From NCBI GenBank assembly GCA_039935415.1, contig JBDTKH010000029.1:1-15490 (forward strand): a stretch of 15,490 nucleotides of DNA. The letters run 5' to 3'. Positions 1 through 5,726 of this stretch are shown here, piece after piece. This DNA is from Palsa-870 sp039935415. Lineage in GTDB: Bacteria; Chloroflexota; Dormibacteria; Dormibacterales; Dormibacteraceae. The position numbers and the translations under genes were made by a program. Below the pieces are notes generated by a model. That model was given only the letters and a program-made list of their open reading frames with translations, did no database searches and was not told the origin of the DNA. How positions within the stretch are numbered: the first letter of the stretch is position 1; the number at the start of each line of letters is the position of its first letter.

Positions 1-1462
1 GCTTCTCGCGAACATTGCCGAGTCGCTCCTTGGCCTCCTCTGCCGCCAATCGCTTCTGGAACTGCCCGAACGAGCGCTGCATGAGCGCGTCTGCCTCCTC
101 CGGCGTGTACACGCGTAGGAGGTTGAGTGCCATGTTGTAGCTCGGCAGGAACTTCGAGACCACGACCAGGGTCGGCCCCATCGCGACCTCGTAGATCGTG
201 GCGACCTCGACGTCCGCCTCCTTGAGGATCACCCCGTGGCCGATGACGTCGATGCCGCGCCGGCCGGCCCTTCCCATGAGCTGGGTCAGCTCGCCGGTCG
301 TGAGGTTGGAGAAGTTGACGCCGTCGAACTTCGTGAAAGACGAGACGACCACGCCTCGCGCCGGCATGTTGATGCCCAGCGAAAGCGTCTCGGTTGCGAA
401 AACAACTTTGATGAGCCCGCGCTGGAAGAGCTCCTCGACCATCTCCTTGTGATAGGGAAGAAGGCCCGCGTGGTGCTCGGCCAGCCCGCGGCGCAGCAGG
501 CGCGCGTCGACCATGCGTCGGAACAGGGCCTCCTCGTCGGAGTCCTTCAATCCCTGCAGCCGTTCGGCGGCGACGCGGTCGATTGCTTCCTTCTCGGCCG
601 CGGTCGTCAGGTCGATCTCGTGATAAGAGCAGCGCTGCAGAGCCTCGCGGCACCCGCGGCGCGAGAAGATGAAATAGATCGAGGGGAGCATGTCAAGGCT
701 GCGCAGCTCTTCGATCACGTGAAGCAGGTCGTTCGAAGGAAGGCCGCGGTAGCCGCCGACCCGGTACGAGCCCTCCTCCTCCTGGGCCGCCCTGCTCCAG
801 GTCCGCTGGTCGATGCCACCGTCTGCTTTGAACAGCGGCATGAAGTGGTTGTTGATCGCGAGCCACATCTTCAGCTCGACGGGCCGGACATCGTGGAACA
901 CGGTCTCCATGCCGCCGCGGTTCTCGGCCATCCAGTCCGCGATGTCTTTGTAGTTGCCGATGGTCGCCGAGAGGCCGACGAGCTTGATCGTGGGCGGGGC
1001 CTGGATCACGATCTCCTCCCACACCGAGCCCCGCGGGAAGTCGTCGATGTAGTGCACCTCGTCGAGCACCACGTAACGAACAAGGTCGAGCCGTTTCGGG
1101 TCCTCGTAGATCAGGTTGCGCAGGATTTCGGTGGTCATCACGACCACCGGCGCATCGTCGTTGATCGTGTTCTCGCCGGTCACCAGGCCGACCATCGCCT
1201 CGCCGTACTCGCGCTTGAAATCGTGGTACTTCTGGTTGCTCAGGGCCTTCAAGGGCGTCGTGTACAGGACCTTGACGCCGTCTTTGAGGGCGCGGAAGAT
1301 CGCGTACTCGGCCACGATCGTCTTGCCGCTCGAGGTGGGCGCGCTGACGAGCACCCCGCCTCGCCCGCGATCCAGCTTCTCGATCGCCTCGCGCTGAAAC
1401 GCGTCGAGCCTGAACGGCAGCGAGCCTTCAAATTCGTCGACCAGCGTTTCGACGGCTTTCAC
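1..1462 (-). CDS. Ski2/Mtr4-like DEAD/DEAH-box RNA helicase, N-terminal part (runs off window)
   Basis: Superfamily 2 helicase, probably ATP-dependent RNA unwinding. The frame reads from a GTG at 1462 to the window edge, 487 codons without a stop. Visible motifs: Walker A (motif I) SAPTSSGKT at residues 40-48, motif Ia TTPLKALSNQK at 68-78, DEVH (motif II) at 134-137, SAT (motif III) at 165-167, an ATETLSLGINMPAR block at 356-369, and motif VI QLMGRAGRRG at 394-403. The DEVH box, the GINMPAR block and the long insertion between the two RecA lobes are typical of the Ski2/Mtr4 group, called HelY in actinobacteria. Family members usually have about 850-950 residues, so the arch and C-terminal domains lie outside the window. 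The GTG start overlaps the stop of the upstream DUF503 gene by four bases (GTGA), so the two are probably cotranscribed and translationally coupled. The family is certain; the RNA substrate is unknown. Confidence 0.93.
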   Translation of the reverse strand, partial: MKAVETLVDEFEGSLPFRLDAFQREAIEKLDRGRGGVLVSAPTSSGKTIVAEYAIFRALKDGVKVLYTTPLKALSNQKYHDFKREYGEAMVGLVTGENTINDDAPVVVMTTEILRNLIYEDPKRLDLVRYVVLDEVHYIDDFPRGSVWEEIVIQAPPTIKLVGLSATIGNYKDIADWMAENRGGMETVFHDVRPVELKMWLAINNHFMPLFKADGGIDQRTWSRAAQEEEGSYRVGGYRGLPSNDLLHVIEELRSLDMLPSIYFIFSRRGCREALQRCSYHEIDLTTAAEKEAIDRVAAERLQGLKDSDEEALFRRMVDARLLRRGLAEHHAGLLPYHKEMVEELFQRGLIKVVFATETLSLGINMPARGVVVSSFTKFDGVNFSNLTTGELTQLMGRAGRRGIDVIGHGVILKEADVEVATIYEVAMGPTLVVVSKFLPSYNMALNLLRVYTPEEADALMQRSFGQFQKRLAAEEAKERLGNVREK

Positions 1463-1761
1463 AAGCGAACCAGCTCCGTCGAGACGTCTGTGATTCGCGC
1501 TCCGTCACTGTGGGACTCGATGTACCGCAGGACCGTGGCGAGCACCTCGTCCGTGTGGCGCGCGTCGCCGCTGACTGTCGCGACAGCGAGCTCGGCGAGC
1601 TGCCAGCGATCCAGCTCGCCGACCTCCGCCGCCGAAACCTTCAACTCCTGCCGCACGCGGCGCAGCAGTCCGCTCACGATCATGCGTTTCGATTTCAGCG
1701 ATCCGCTTTCGGGCAGGTGCAGGACCACACGCAACAGGCCGACGGCCAGGGCTGAGGACAT
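1459..1761 (-). CDS. DUF503 domain protein (YlxP-like)
   Basis: A 100-residue protein matching the small DUF503 family. The N-terminus VGLLRVVLHLPESGSLKSKR and the following SAAEV, WQLAELAVATVSGDARH and VLRYIE segments fit the family in order and spacing. The biochemical role of DUF503 is not established; relatives are often found beside translation-initiation or RNA genes. Here it directly precedes an RNA-helicase-like gene with a GTGA overlap, so a shared RNA-related role is reasonable inference. The ATG at 1761 is chosen because it gives the normal family length. It lies 21 bases from the divergent pyrE start. A TAATCT box on the minus strand (1777-1772) sits 10 bases before the ATG and may be its -10 element. 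Confidence 0.87.
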   Translation of the reverse strand: MSSALAVGLLRVVLHLPESGSLKSKRMIVSGLLRRVRQELKVSAAEVGELDRWQLAELAVATVSGDARHTDEVLATVLRYIESHSDGARITDVSTELVRL

Positions 1762-1770
1762 GTCTTCGGC

Positions 1771-1777
1771 TAGATTA
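1771..1777. promoter_or_regulatory. Shared -10 box of the pyrE / DUF503 divergent promoter
   Basis: The heptamer TAGATTA reads as TAGATT on the plus strand (1771-1776), six bases before the pyrE GTG, and as TAATCT on the minus strand (1777-1772), ten bases before the DUF503 ATG. Both fit the TAnnnT form of a -10 element. On the plus strand the expected transcription start falls on or next to the GTG itself, which suggests a leaderless pyrE mRNA. No convincing -35 hexamer is seen on either side. The assignment is inference from spacing and from the same arrangement at other genes here. Confidence 0.55.
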
Positions 1778-1782
1778 GGACT

Positions 1783-2319
1783 GTGAAGGCCGGAGCATCC
1801 GAGTTGCGCGAGCTCGGTCGCGACCTGGTGAAGTCCTCATATCTGAAAGGCGATTTCGTTCTTCGATCCGGCAAGCGGTCAAACCGCTACTTCGACAAGT
1901 TTCTATTCGAGACCGATCCAGCGCTTCTCCGCCGGCTGGGAAAACATCTCGCAGGGCTCGTCCCGCAGGAGACCCAGCGCCTCGCGGCCCCGGAGCTTGG
2001 CGCGGTCCTGCTCGGCGGCGCGGTCTCGATGGAGATGGGCCTCCCGCTGGTCCTCGTGCGCAAGGAACCGAAGGGCTACGGCACCGCGAAGCAGATCGAG
2101 GGCCACCTCACGCCCGACGACCGCGTCACGGTGATCGAGGACGTGGTCACGACCGGCGGGGACTCGCTCCGCTCGGCGCAGGTCCTGCGCGACGCGGGCG
2201 CCGACGTAATCCACCTCGTGGTCGTGCTGGATCGCGGCGAGGGAGGAGAGGAGAACATCCGCGGGGCCGGCGTTCCTTACACGCCGCTCTTCCGAATTCA
2301 AGACCTGGAACTTGACTGA
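1783..2319 (+). CDS. pyrE: Orotate phosphoribosyltransferase
   Basis: Transfers the phosphoribosyl group of PRPP to orotate to give orotidine 5'-monophosphate, a late step of de novo UMP synthesis in the cytoplasm. The protein has 178 residues, within the usual bacterial size range. The PRPP-binding motif VTVIEDVVTTGGDSL lies at residues 115-129. An LRSGKRSNRYFDK segment at 27-39 matches the N-terminal substrate region, and VRKEPKGYG at 92-100 is the flexible catalytic-loop region with its lysines. The start is GTG at 1783, placed six bases after a TAGATT box, with no room for a Shine-Dalgarno sequence, so the message is probably leaderless. The gene overlaps the downstream amidohydrolase by eight bases, which ties the two into one operon. 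Nothing in the gene looks degraded. Confidence 0.95.
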   Translation: MKAGASELRELGRDLVKSSYLKGDFVLRSGKRSNRYFDKFLFETDPALLRRLGKHLAGLVPQETQRLAAPELGAVLLGGAVSMEMGLPLVLVRKEPKGYGTAKQIEGHLTPDDRVTVIEDVVTTGGDSLRSAQVLRDAGADVIHLVVVLDRGEGGEENIRGAGVPYTPLFRIQDLELD

Positions 2320-3694
2320 TCTCTTCGTCAAGGGCGGAACCGTTTACACGCCGGACGGACCCCGCGATGCAGATGTCCACGTCTCGGACGGGGTCATCAC
2401 AGAGGTGGAGCCTCCGGGCGGGGCGACCCCGGCCGGCGCGACCGTCGTCGACGCGCGTGGCATGTACGTGCTGCCCGGCGCGATCGACGCCCACGTGCAC
2501 AGCCGCGACCCCGGGTTCCCCGAGAAGGAGGACTTCGGGACGCTGACGGCAGCGGCCGCCGCGGGCGGCGTCACGACGGTGCTGGACATGCCCAACACCA
2601 TCCCGGCGGTCGACGCGGCGGGAGTCCTGGAGGCCAAGGCCGCGCTCGCGCGGCCTAAGGCGCGCGTCGACTTCGGCCTGTGGGCTCTGATCCGCTCGAC
2701 CTCGACGCAGGAGGACGTCGAGGGCCTGGCCACGGCCGGCGCCATCGGGTTCAAGGCGTACCTCGGGTATTCGTTCGACACCGGCCGCAAGCAGGTCATG
2801 CAGTCCGCGGAGCTCGACGACCCGGACCTGGAGGCGCCGCCGGACTACGGGACTCTGGCCCGCCTGGCGCCGGTCATCGCAAAGCTGGGTCTTCCGCTCG
2901 CCATACATGCGGAAGACCCGGCCGTCCTGGCATCGTACCGGCGCCCGCTGGCGACGTACTCGGACCTGCTGGACGCGCGGCCTCCCGAGGCCGAGTCGGT
3001 GGCGATCTCCGCCGCTGCGGCCATTGCGAAGGAGTTCGGCCTCCACTTACACATCGCGCACCTGTCGAGCGCTCTTGGATTGGGCGCGGCGGAAGACGCG
3101 ATGCGGGTGGGCAGCCCGCTCACTCTCGAGACCTGCCCCCAGTATCTCTGGTTGTCTGACCAGGACTTCTCACGATTGGGCACCGCGATGAAGGTCTTTC
3201 CTCCAATCCGGACACCGGTCGACCGCCAGGCGCTGGTGGATGCGGCCTCGAAGGGCGTCATCAGGATCATCGCCACAGACCACGCCCCGCACTCCGACGA
3301 GGAGAAGGCGCGGCCTTTCGACGAGGCGCCCTCTGGCAGCCCAGGCGTGCAGACCCTATACCTGAGCTGCCTCGAGCTTGCGCACAACCTGGGGGACGTC
3401 TGGCTTGCGCCGCGCTGGGTGTGCGAGGGTCCTGCCGACCTTGCAGGCCTTAAAAGCAAAGGCGCGATCGCCCCGGGGTTCGACGCCGACCTGGTCGTCA
3501 TAGACCCGTCCGCGAAGACTGTCGTGCGGCCTTCGGCCATGCGCTCGCGCCAGCGTCATGGCGCGCTGGATGGCAAGGTGTTCGGGTTTGCGGTGAGGGA
3601 TGTCTACCTGCGCGGCGCGCCAGTGCTGCGCGACGGCAAGAAGATCGGCCGTGCCACCGGGCGCATGGTCCGGCCGGCGGGACGAGTCCGTTGA
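2312..3694 (+). CDS. pyrC: Dihydroorotase-type cyclic amidohydrolase
   Basis: Member of the metal-dependent amidohydrolase superfamily with 460 residues. Probably the ring-closing dihydroorotase of pyrimidine synthesis, because it overlaps pyrE. Metal and active-site features: HVHSRDPG at 61-68, K148 in GFKAYLG (the position carboxylated in two-metal members), HAED at 199-202, AHLSS with H250, and TDHAPH with D323. The AGGVTTVLDMPNT stretch at 84-96 is typical of dihydroorotases and allantoinases. ETCPQYL and the Lys of GFKAYLG lean towards the allantoinase/hydantoinase-like branch, so an alternative cyclic-amide substrate is possible. TTG at 2312 is chosen because it is the only start near the correct N-terminus (TDLFVKGG). 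It lies inside the end of pyrE and has no clear Shine-Dalgarno sequence, so translation probably depends on reinitiation after pyrE. The function is inferred mainly from context. Confidence 0.8.
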   Translation: MTDLFVKGGTVYTPDGPRDADVHVSDGVITEVEPPGGATPAGATVVDARGMYVLPGAIDAHVHSRDPGFPEKEDFGTLTAAAAAGGVTTVLDMPNTIPAVDAAGVLEAKAALARPKARVDFGLWALIRSTSTQEDVEGLATAGAIGFKAYLGYSFDTGRKQVMQSAELDDPDLEAPPDYGTLARLAPVIAKLGLPLAIHAEDPAVLASYRRPLATYSDLLDARPPEAESVAISAAAAIAKEFGLHLHIAHLSSALGLGAAEDAMRVGSPLTLETCPQYLWLSDQDFSRLGTAMKVFPPIRTPVDRQALVDAASKGVIRIIATDHAPHSDEEKARPFDEAPSGSPGVQTLYLSCLELAHNLGDVWLAPRWVCEGPADLAGLKSKGAIAPGFDADLVVIDPSAKTVVRPSAMRSRQRHGALDGKVFGFAVRDVYLRGAPVLRDGKKIGRATGRMVRPAGRVR

Positions 3695-3731
3695 CGCGCG
3701 CGTGAGTCACCGATCACGCTCTCCCGGTCTG

Positions 3732-4208
3732 ATGAGCTCTTCGAATCGGTGGCTTCTAGCGCCGTGCGTGATCGCGATCCTTGCCGCGGGTTCCGCATGC
3801 GCCGGCTCGGGCGCAACATCGAACGCGTCACCGCAAGCTTCATCCAGCGCGAAAGCCACACAGGGCGGTTCCTCGAAGCTCGATCCCGCGGTCGCGATGC
3901 CCGCAGGCTTCCCCTCAGATGTGCCGGTCTATCCCGGCGCGCGCCTGACCGCCGCGGCTCAGTTCGCTGGGAACGGCTCGACGACGTGGGGCATGGAGTG
4001 GGAGACCGTGAACGGGGCTGACAAGGTGCAGACCTTCTACACAAGCAATCTGGCACAAGGCGATTGGAGTATCTCGTTCAGCGGTGCGGCCAATGGCGCG
4101 TTCTCGGCCATCTTCAACCGAAAGAGCAATTCCAAGGACGCGGGCATCCTGGGCCTGGACGGAAGCACGGGTGTGACGAAGATCTCGATGAGCCTGGTGA
4201 GCGCTTGA
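3732..4208 (+). CDS. Small exported protein, probable lipoprotein of unknown function
   Basis: A 158-residue protein that I cannot assign to a named family. It begins with a signal sequence: MSSSNRW, then a hydrophobic stretch at 8-22 ending GSAC, with Cys23 as the likely lipidation site. The residue at -3 is Gly rather than the usual Leu/Val/Ile, so the lipobox is imperfect and ordinary signal cleavage is possible. A Ser/Ala/Thr-rich linker (24-49) follows, then a compact domain containing PAGFPSDVPVYPGARL (57-72), TTWGMEWET (84-92) and TFYTSNLAQGDW (101-112), a pattern suggesting a small beta-rich extracellular domain. ATG 3732 is chosen because it places the signal peptide at the N-terminus. 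The gene starts 37 bases after the amidohydrolase, so it may be cotranscribed although functionally unrelated. The stop codon lies only six bases before the repeat hairpin at 4215. Confidence 0.7.
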   Translation: MSSSNRWLLAPCVIAILAAGSACAGSGATSNASPQASSSAKATQGGSSKLDPAVAMPAGFPSDVPVYPGARLTAAAQFAGNGSTTWGMEWETVNGADKVQTFYTSNLAQGDWSISFSGAANGAFSAIFNRKSNSKDAGILGLDGSTGVTKISMSLVSA

Positions 4209-4212
4209 GGAA

Positions 4213-4419
4213 TGAGCGGAAACCGGTTGGTTTCCGCTGATCGCCCGGTCGGCTTCGCCGACGGGGACCCGGCCTTCACTACCAACCAAATCGGCCTTTA
4301 GCCGATCGTAGGGCCGGCGCTCACTTTCCCAGTAGGTTGGGATTCTCTAAATAGTTACTCCTGGCGACGCTCGGTGGTTTCCGGCACGCCAGGGTACGGC
4401 CCGAGTGAATCCGGCCTAC
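4213..4419 (-). repeat. ~210 bp structured intergenic repeat, copy A (outward strand is minus)
   Basis: This is nearly the reverse complement of 5143-5353 (copy B). By eye the inner ~150 bp (4214-4361) match at roughly 85-90%, and the remaining ~60 bp at about 70%. It holds several foldable parts: AGCGGAAACC/GGTTTCCGCT (4215-4224 with 4229-4238), GTCGGC/GCCGAC (4248-4253 with 4257-4262), CCGGCCTT/AGGGCCGG (4269-4276 with 4310-4317), and inside that stem ATCGGC/GCCGAT (4290-4295 with 4301-4306). CCAACC (4282-4287) and GGTTGG (4335-4340) could form a pseudoknot. The copy fills the space between two converging genes, the exported protein and the MBL hydrolase. Minus is the reported strand because copy A then follows the MBL stop codon exactly as copy B follows its upstream gene. 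I do not recognise it as a known RNA family. Confidence 0.8.
4215..4238 (-). terminator. Terminator-like hairpin at the outer end of repeat copy A
   Basis: A perfect 10-bp stem (AGCGGAAACC with GGTTTCCGCT) and a four-base loop. On the minus strand it is followed by the pyrimidine-rich CATTCCTC, which could serve as a weak U-tract for transcripts coming from the MBL gene. It is immediately 3' of the exported-protein gene on the plus strand, so it could also end or stabilise that mRNA, although no T-tract follows on that strand. It is a good stem with a poor tail, so termination is likely but not certain. Confidence 0.5.
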
Positions 4420-4435
4420 GAGCCGCGGTGGAGGC

Positions 4436-5017
4436 TTAAGCGGGAGCGCCTCTGAAGATCGGGTTCTGGGCCAGCTCACGCTCGAGGCTGGTCGCTGGGC
4501 CGTGGCCCGGGTAGAGCGCGGTGGTCAGCGGCAGGCGCAGGAGCTTGGTGCCGATGCTCATCATCTGGCGGCGCAGGTCCGTCTCGGGCATCTGCCTACC
4601 GATGCCGCCGGCGAGGATCGTGTCACCCACGAAGGCGTGGTTGGCCACCACGAAGCAGGCGCTTCCTGGCGTGTGGCCGGGCGTGTGCAGGACGGTGAGC
4701 TTGAACTCGCCGAACTCGAGCTCGTCCCCGTCGATCAGGTAGCGGTCGGCTGAGCGGAGGAACTGCTTCGCGTCGGCCGAGTGCAGCGCGGTCTCGCCGC
4801 CTGTCACGGCCTTGACCTCATCCTTGCCGGCCACGTGCCCGGGATGGCAGTGCGTGGCCAGGATGTACCGAACCTTCAGGCCCTTGGCCTGCTCGACGAT
4901 CTTCTCGGCCGGCAGGCCGGGATCGACGACCACCGCCTCCTTCGTGTTCGAGCACGACACGACGTAGCCGTTGACCTCGCGGTCCAGCTTGACCTTGACG
5001 ATGGCGAGCTTGGGCAT
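4436..5017 (-). CDS. MBL-fold (glyoxalase II-like) hydrolase with altered metal motif
   Basis: A 193-residue protein of the metallo-beta-lactamase fold, of the short glyoxalase II/hydroxyacylglutathione-hydrolase-like type. From the ATG, the metal motif is THCHPGHVAG, with His at residues 56, 58 and 61. The usual HxHxDH has Asp at the position that is Gly60 here (codon GGG). The other ligands are present: H114 in HTPGHTPGS, D132 in VGDTIL, and H172 in YPGHGPAT. ERELAQNP near the C-terminus is typical of glyoxalase II-like proteins. Loss of the Asp removes a ligand of the second metal, so activity may be mononuclear, altered or lost. GTG 5020 and ATG 5017 are both possible starts; ATG is preferred because a TAAATA box lies seven bases before it. 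The gene diverges from the 32-residue ORF and runs into repeat copy A 17 bases after its stop. Confidence 0.88.
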   Translation of the reverse strand: MPKLAIVKVKLDREVNGYVVSCSNTKEAVVVDPGLPAEKIVEQAKGLKVRYILATHCHPGHVAGKDEVKAVTGGETALHSADAKQFLRSADRYLIDGDELEFGEFKLTVLHTPGHTPGSACFVVANHAFVGDTILAGGIGRQMPETDLRRQMMSIGTKLLRLPLTTALYPGHGPATSLERELAQNPIFRGAPA

Positions 5018-5024
5018 CACTCAG

Positions 5025-5030
5025 TATTTA
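5025..5030. promoter_or_regulatory. Possible two-way -10 box (TATTTA/TAAATA)
   Basis: The AT-rich hexamer TATTTA lies in the 18-base gap between the MBL gene and the 32-residue ORF. It reads as TATTTA on the plus strand, five bases before ATG 5036, and as TAAATA on the minus strand, seven bases before ATG 5017. Both readings resemble -10 elements placed for leaderless transcripts. It is the only AT-rich run in the gap. Promoter activity is inferred from position alone. Confidence 0.45.
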
Positions 5031-5035
5031 CAGCA

Positions 5036-5134
5036 ATGGAGCATGCCGCCGCTGTGGGTTTCGCGATCCTGCTCTCTGCCGTCTGCCTTTTCTGGCTCTA
5101 TGGCTACGTCAGGAAGCGATACCGAAAGCGGTAA
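5036..5134 (+). CDS. Possible 32-residue single-TM protein
   Basis: A short open frame encodes MEHAAAV, a hydrophobic segment at about residues 6-24 (GFAILLSAVCLFWLYG) and a strongly basic tail (VRKRYRKR). This is the usual layout of a small bitopic membrane protein with its C-terminus inside the cell. It starts 18 bases from the divergent MBL gene and stops eight bases before repeat copy B. The basic tail and clean hydrophobic core make a chance ORF less likely, but there is no Shine-Dalgarno sequence and no family that I recognise. It may instead be the non-coding start of the transcript carrying copy B. Function unknown. Confidence 0.45.
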   Translation: MEHAAAVGFAILLSAVCLFWLYGYVRKRYRKR

Positions 5135-5142
5135 TACGTGGC

Positions 5143-5353
5143 CTGAAGGCCGGATTTACTCCGGCCGTCCCCACGCCCGCCGATAGCCGTCCAGCGTCGC
5201 GGGGAGTAACTACTTCGAAAAATCCCAACCTTCAGGGAAAGTGAGCGCCGGCCCTACGATCGAATAAGGCTGATTTGGTTGGTAGTGAGGGCCGGGTCCC
5301 CGTCGGCGCTAGCCGACCGGGCGATGAGCGGAAACCGTCCGGTTTCCGCTCGT
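5143..5353 (+). repeat. ~210 bp structured intergenic repeat, copy B (outward strand is plus)
   Basis: Inverted partner of copy A at 4213-4419. On the plus strand it folds in order: GGCCGGA/TCCGGCC (5148-5154 with 5160-5166); TCCC/GGGA around 5223-5238 with AACC in the loop; CCGGCCCT/AGGGCCGG (8 bp, about 5249-5256 with 5288-5295); GTCGGC/GCCGAC with a TAGC loop (about 5302-5317); and a final 11-bp hairpin at 5326-5351. CCAACC (5225-5230) is complementary to GGTTGG (5277-5282), which lies inside the loop of the 8-bp stem, so a pseudoknot is possible. Differences from copy A fall mainly in hairpin loops. It fills the gap between the 32-residue ORF and the converging 97-residue gene. No known riboswitch or ribozyme consensus was recognised. 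Confidence 0.8.
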
Positions 5354-5358
5354 TCTTC
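5326..5358 (+). terminator. Terminator-like hairpin at the outer end of repeat copy B
   Basis: A perfect 11-bp stem, GAGCGGAAACC (5326-5336) and GGTTTCCGCTC (5341-5351), with loop GTCC, followed on the plus strand by GTTCTTCT. It resembles an intrinsic terminator with an interrupted T-tract. It would end plus-strand transcripts through copy B just before they enter the converging gene that stops at 5358. The corresponding hairpin of copy A keeps the stem but changes two of the four loop bases. Confidence 0.55.
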
Positions 5359-5651
5359 TACTGCTCGAGGACGCCCTGGATTTTGATTCTGAGCGCGTCC
5401 AGCGCGTCGAACTTGTCCAGCGCCGGCTTCGCCCTCACGCGGTCGGGGTACTTCGCGGTCTGGATCCCCTCGATCAGCAGCTCGATCTCGTCGGGGGTGA
5501 AGTTCAGGGTTCGGAAGACGACCTCCTTCACCGGTGTGTGACGGTCGACTGCGTCTTTGATCACCTCGTCGGTGTCGGTGACGACCTGCGGACGCGTCGG
5601 CCGGAACAGCTCTTCAGATCCCGCGAGTGAGACGCGCTTGAACGTTGGCAT
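5358..5651 (-). CDS. 97-residue protein of unknown function downstream of ParA
   Basis: I do not recognise this protein. It is small, soluble and highly charged, with no signal sequence or membrane segment. Visible segments include MPTFKRVSLAGSEELFRPT (1-19), the acidic VVTDTDEVIKDAV (23-35) and FTPDEIELLIEGIQ (51-64), probably helical, and a C-terminal region with DKFDALDALRIKIQGVL (79-95) that looks amphipathic and could form a coiled or dimer interface. It follows the orphan parA by 75 bases on the same strand, so it may be an accessory partner of the ATPase; that is inference. ATG 5651 is chosen, with GTG 5654 just upstream as an alternative. A longer start at GTG 5684 would put the codon inside the hairpin at 5679-5705 and is less likely. 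GGAG lies 11 bases upstream of the ATG, slightly far for a ribosome binding site. Confidence 0.72.
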   Translation of the reverse strand: MPTFKRVSLAGSEELFRPTRPQVVTDTDEVIKDAVDRHTPVKEVVFRTLNFTPDEIELLIEGIQTAKYPDRVRAKPALDKFDALDALRIKIQGVLEQ

Positions 5652-5678
5652 CACCTGTGATTCTCCAATACATTTCCA

Positions 5679-5705
5679 CCCCACGAAATCTTCGATTTCG
5701 CGGGG
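5679..5705 (-). promoter_or_regulatory. Strong hairpin between parA and the 97-residue gene
   Basis: On the minus strand CCCCGCGAAATC pairs with GATTTCGTGGGG around a GAA loop, giving 12 continuous pairs that include one G-U. Read on the plus strand the G-U becomes an A-C mismatch, so the minus-strand RNA is favoured, which is the direction of both flanking genes. No T-run follows, so it is not a typical terminator. It could be a processing or stability element, or could partly block transcription between parA and the downstream gene. Confidence 0.5.
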
Positions 5706-5726
5706 ACCCCGGAAGACTTGCTGTGG

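Noticed and set aside
236..1786. Long plus-strand open frame of 516 codons
   Set aside because: It is antisense to the helicase and DUF503 genes, which carry complete family motifs. Its translation is Arg/Val/Asp-rich with no domain, as expected for a shadow in GC-rich DNA.
3691..3731. Separate promoter (TTGACG) for the exported-protein gene
   Set aside because: TTGACG at 3691 looks like a -35 element, but no acceptable -10 follows at 16-18 bases. Cotranscription from pyrE is simpler.
4213..5353. Insertion sequence flanked by target-site duplication
   Set aside because: There is no transposase, and the bases outside the two repeats (GGAAT vs GTTCT) do not form a direct duplication. Left as a possible non-autonomous unit only.
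5143..5353. Known riboswitch or ribozyme (yybP-ykoY, cobalamin, c-di-AMP, hammerhead)
   Set aside because: Fragments such as GGGGAGTA and GATGAGCGGAAACC recall conserved cores, but the order and partner segments do not match any consensus I can recall. In addition, no gene lies downstream in the same direction.
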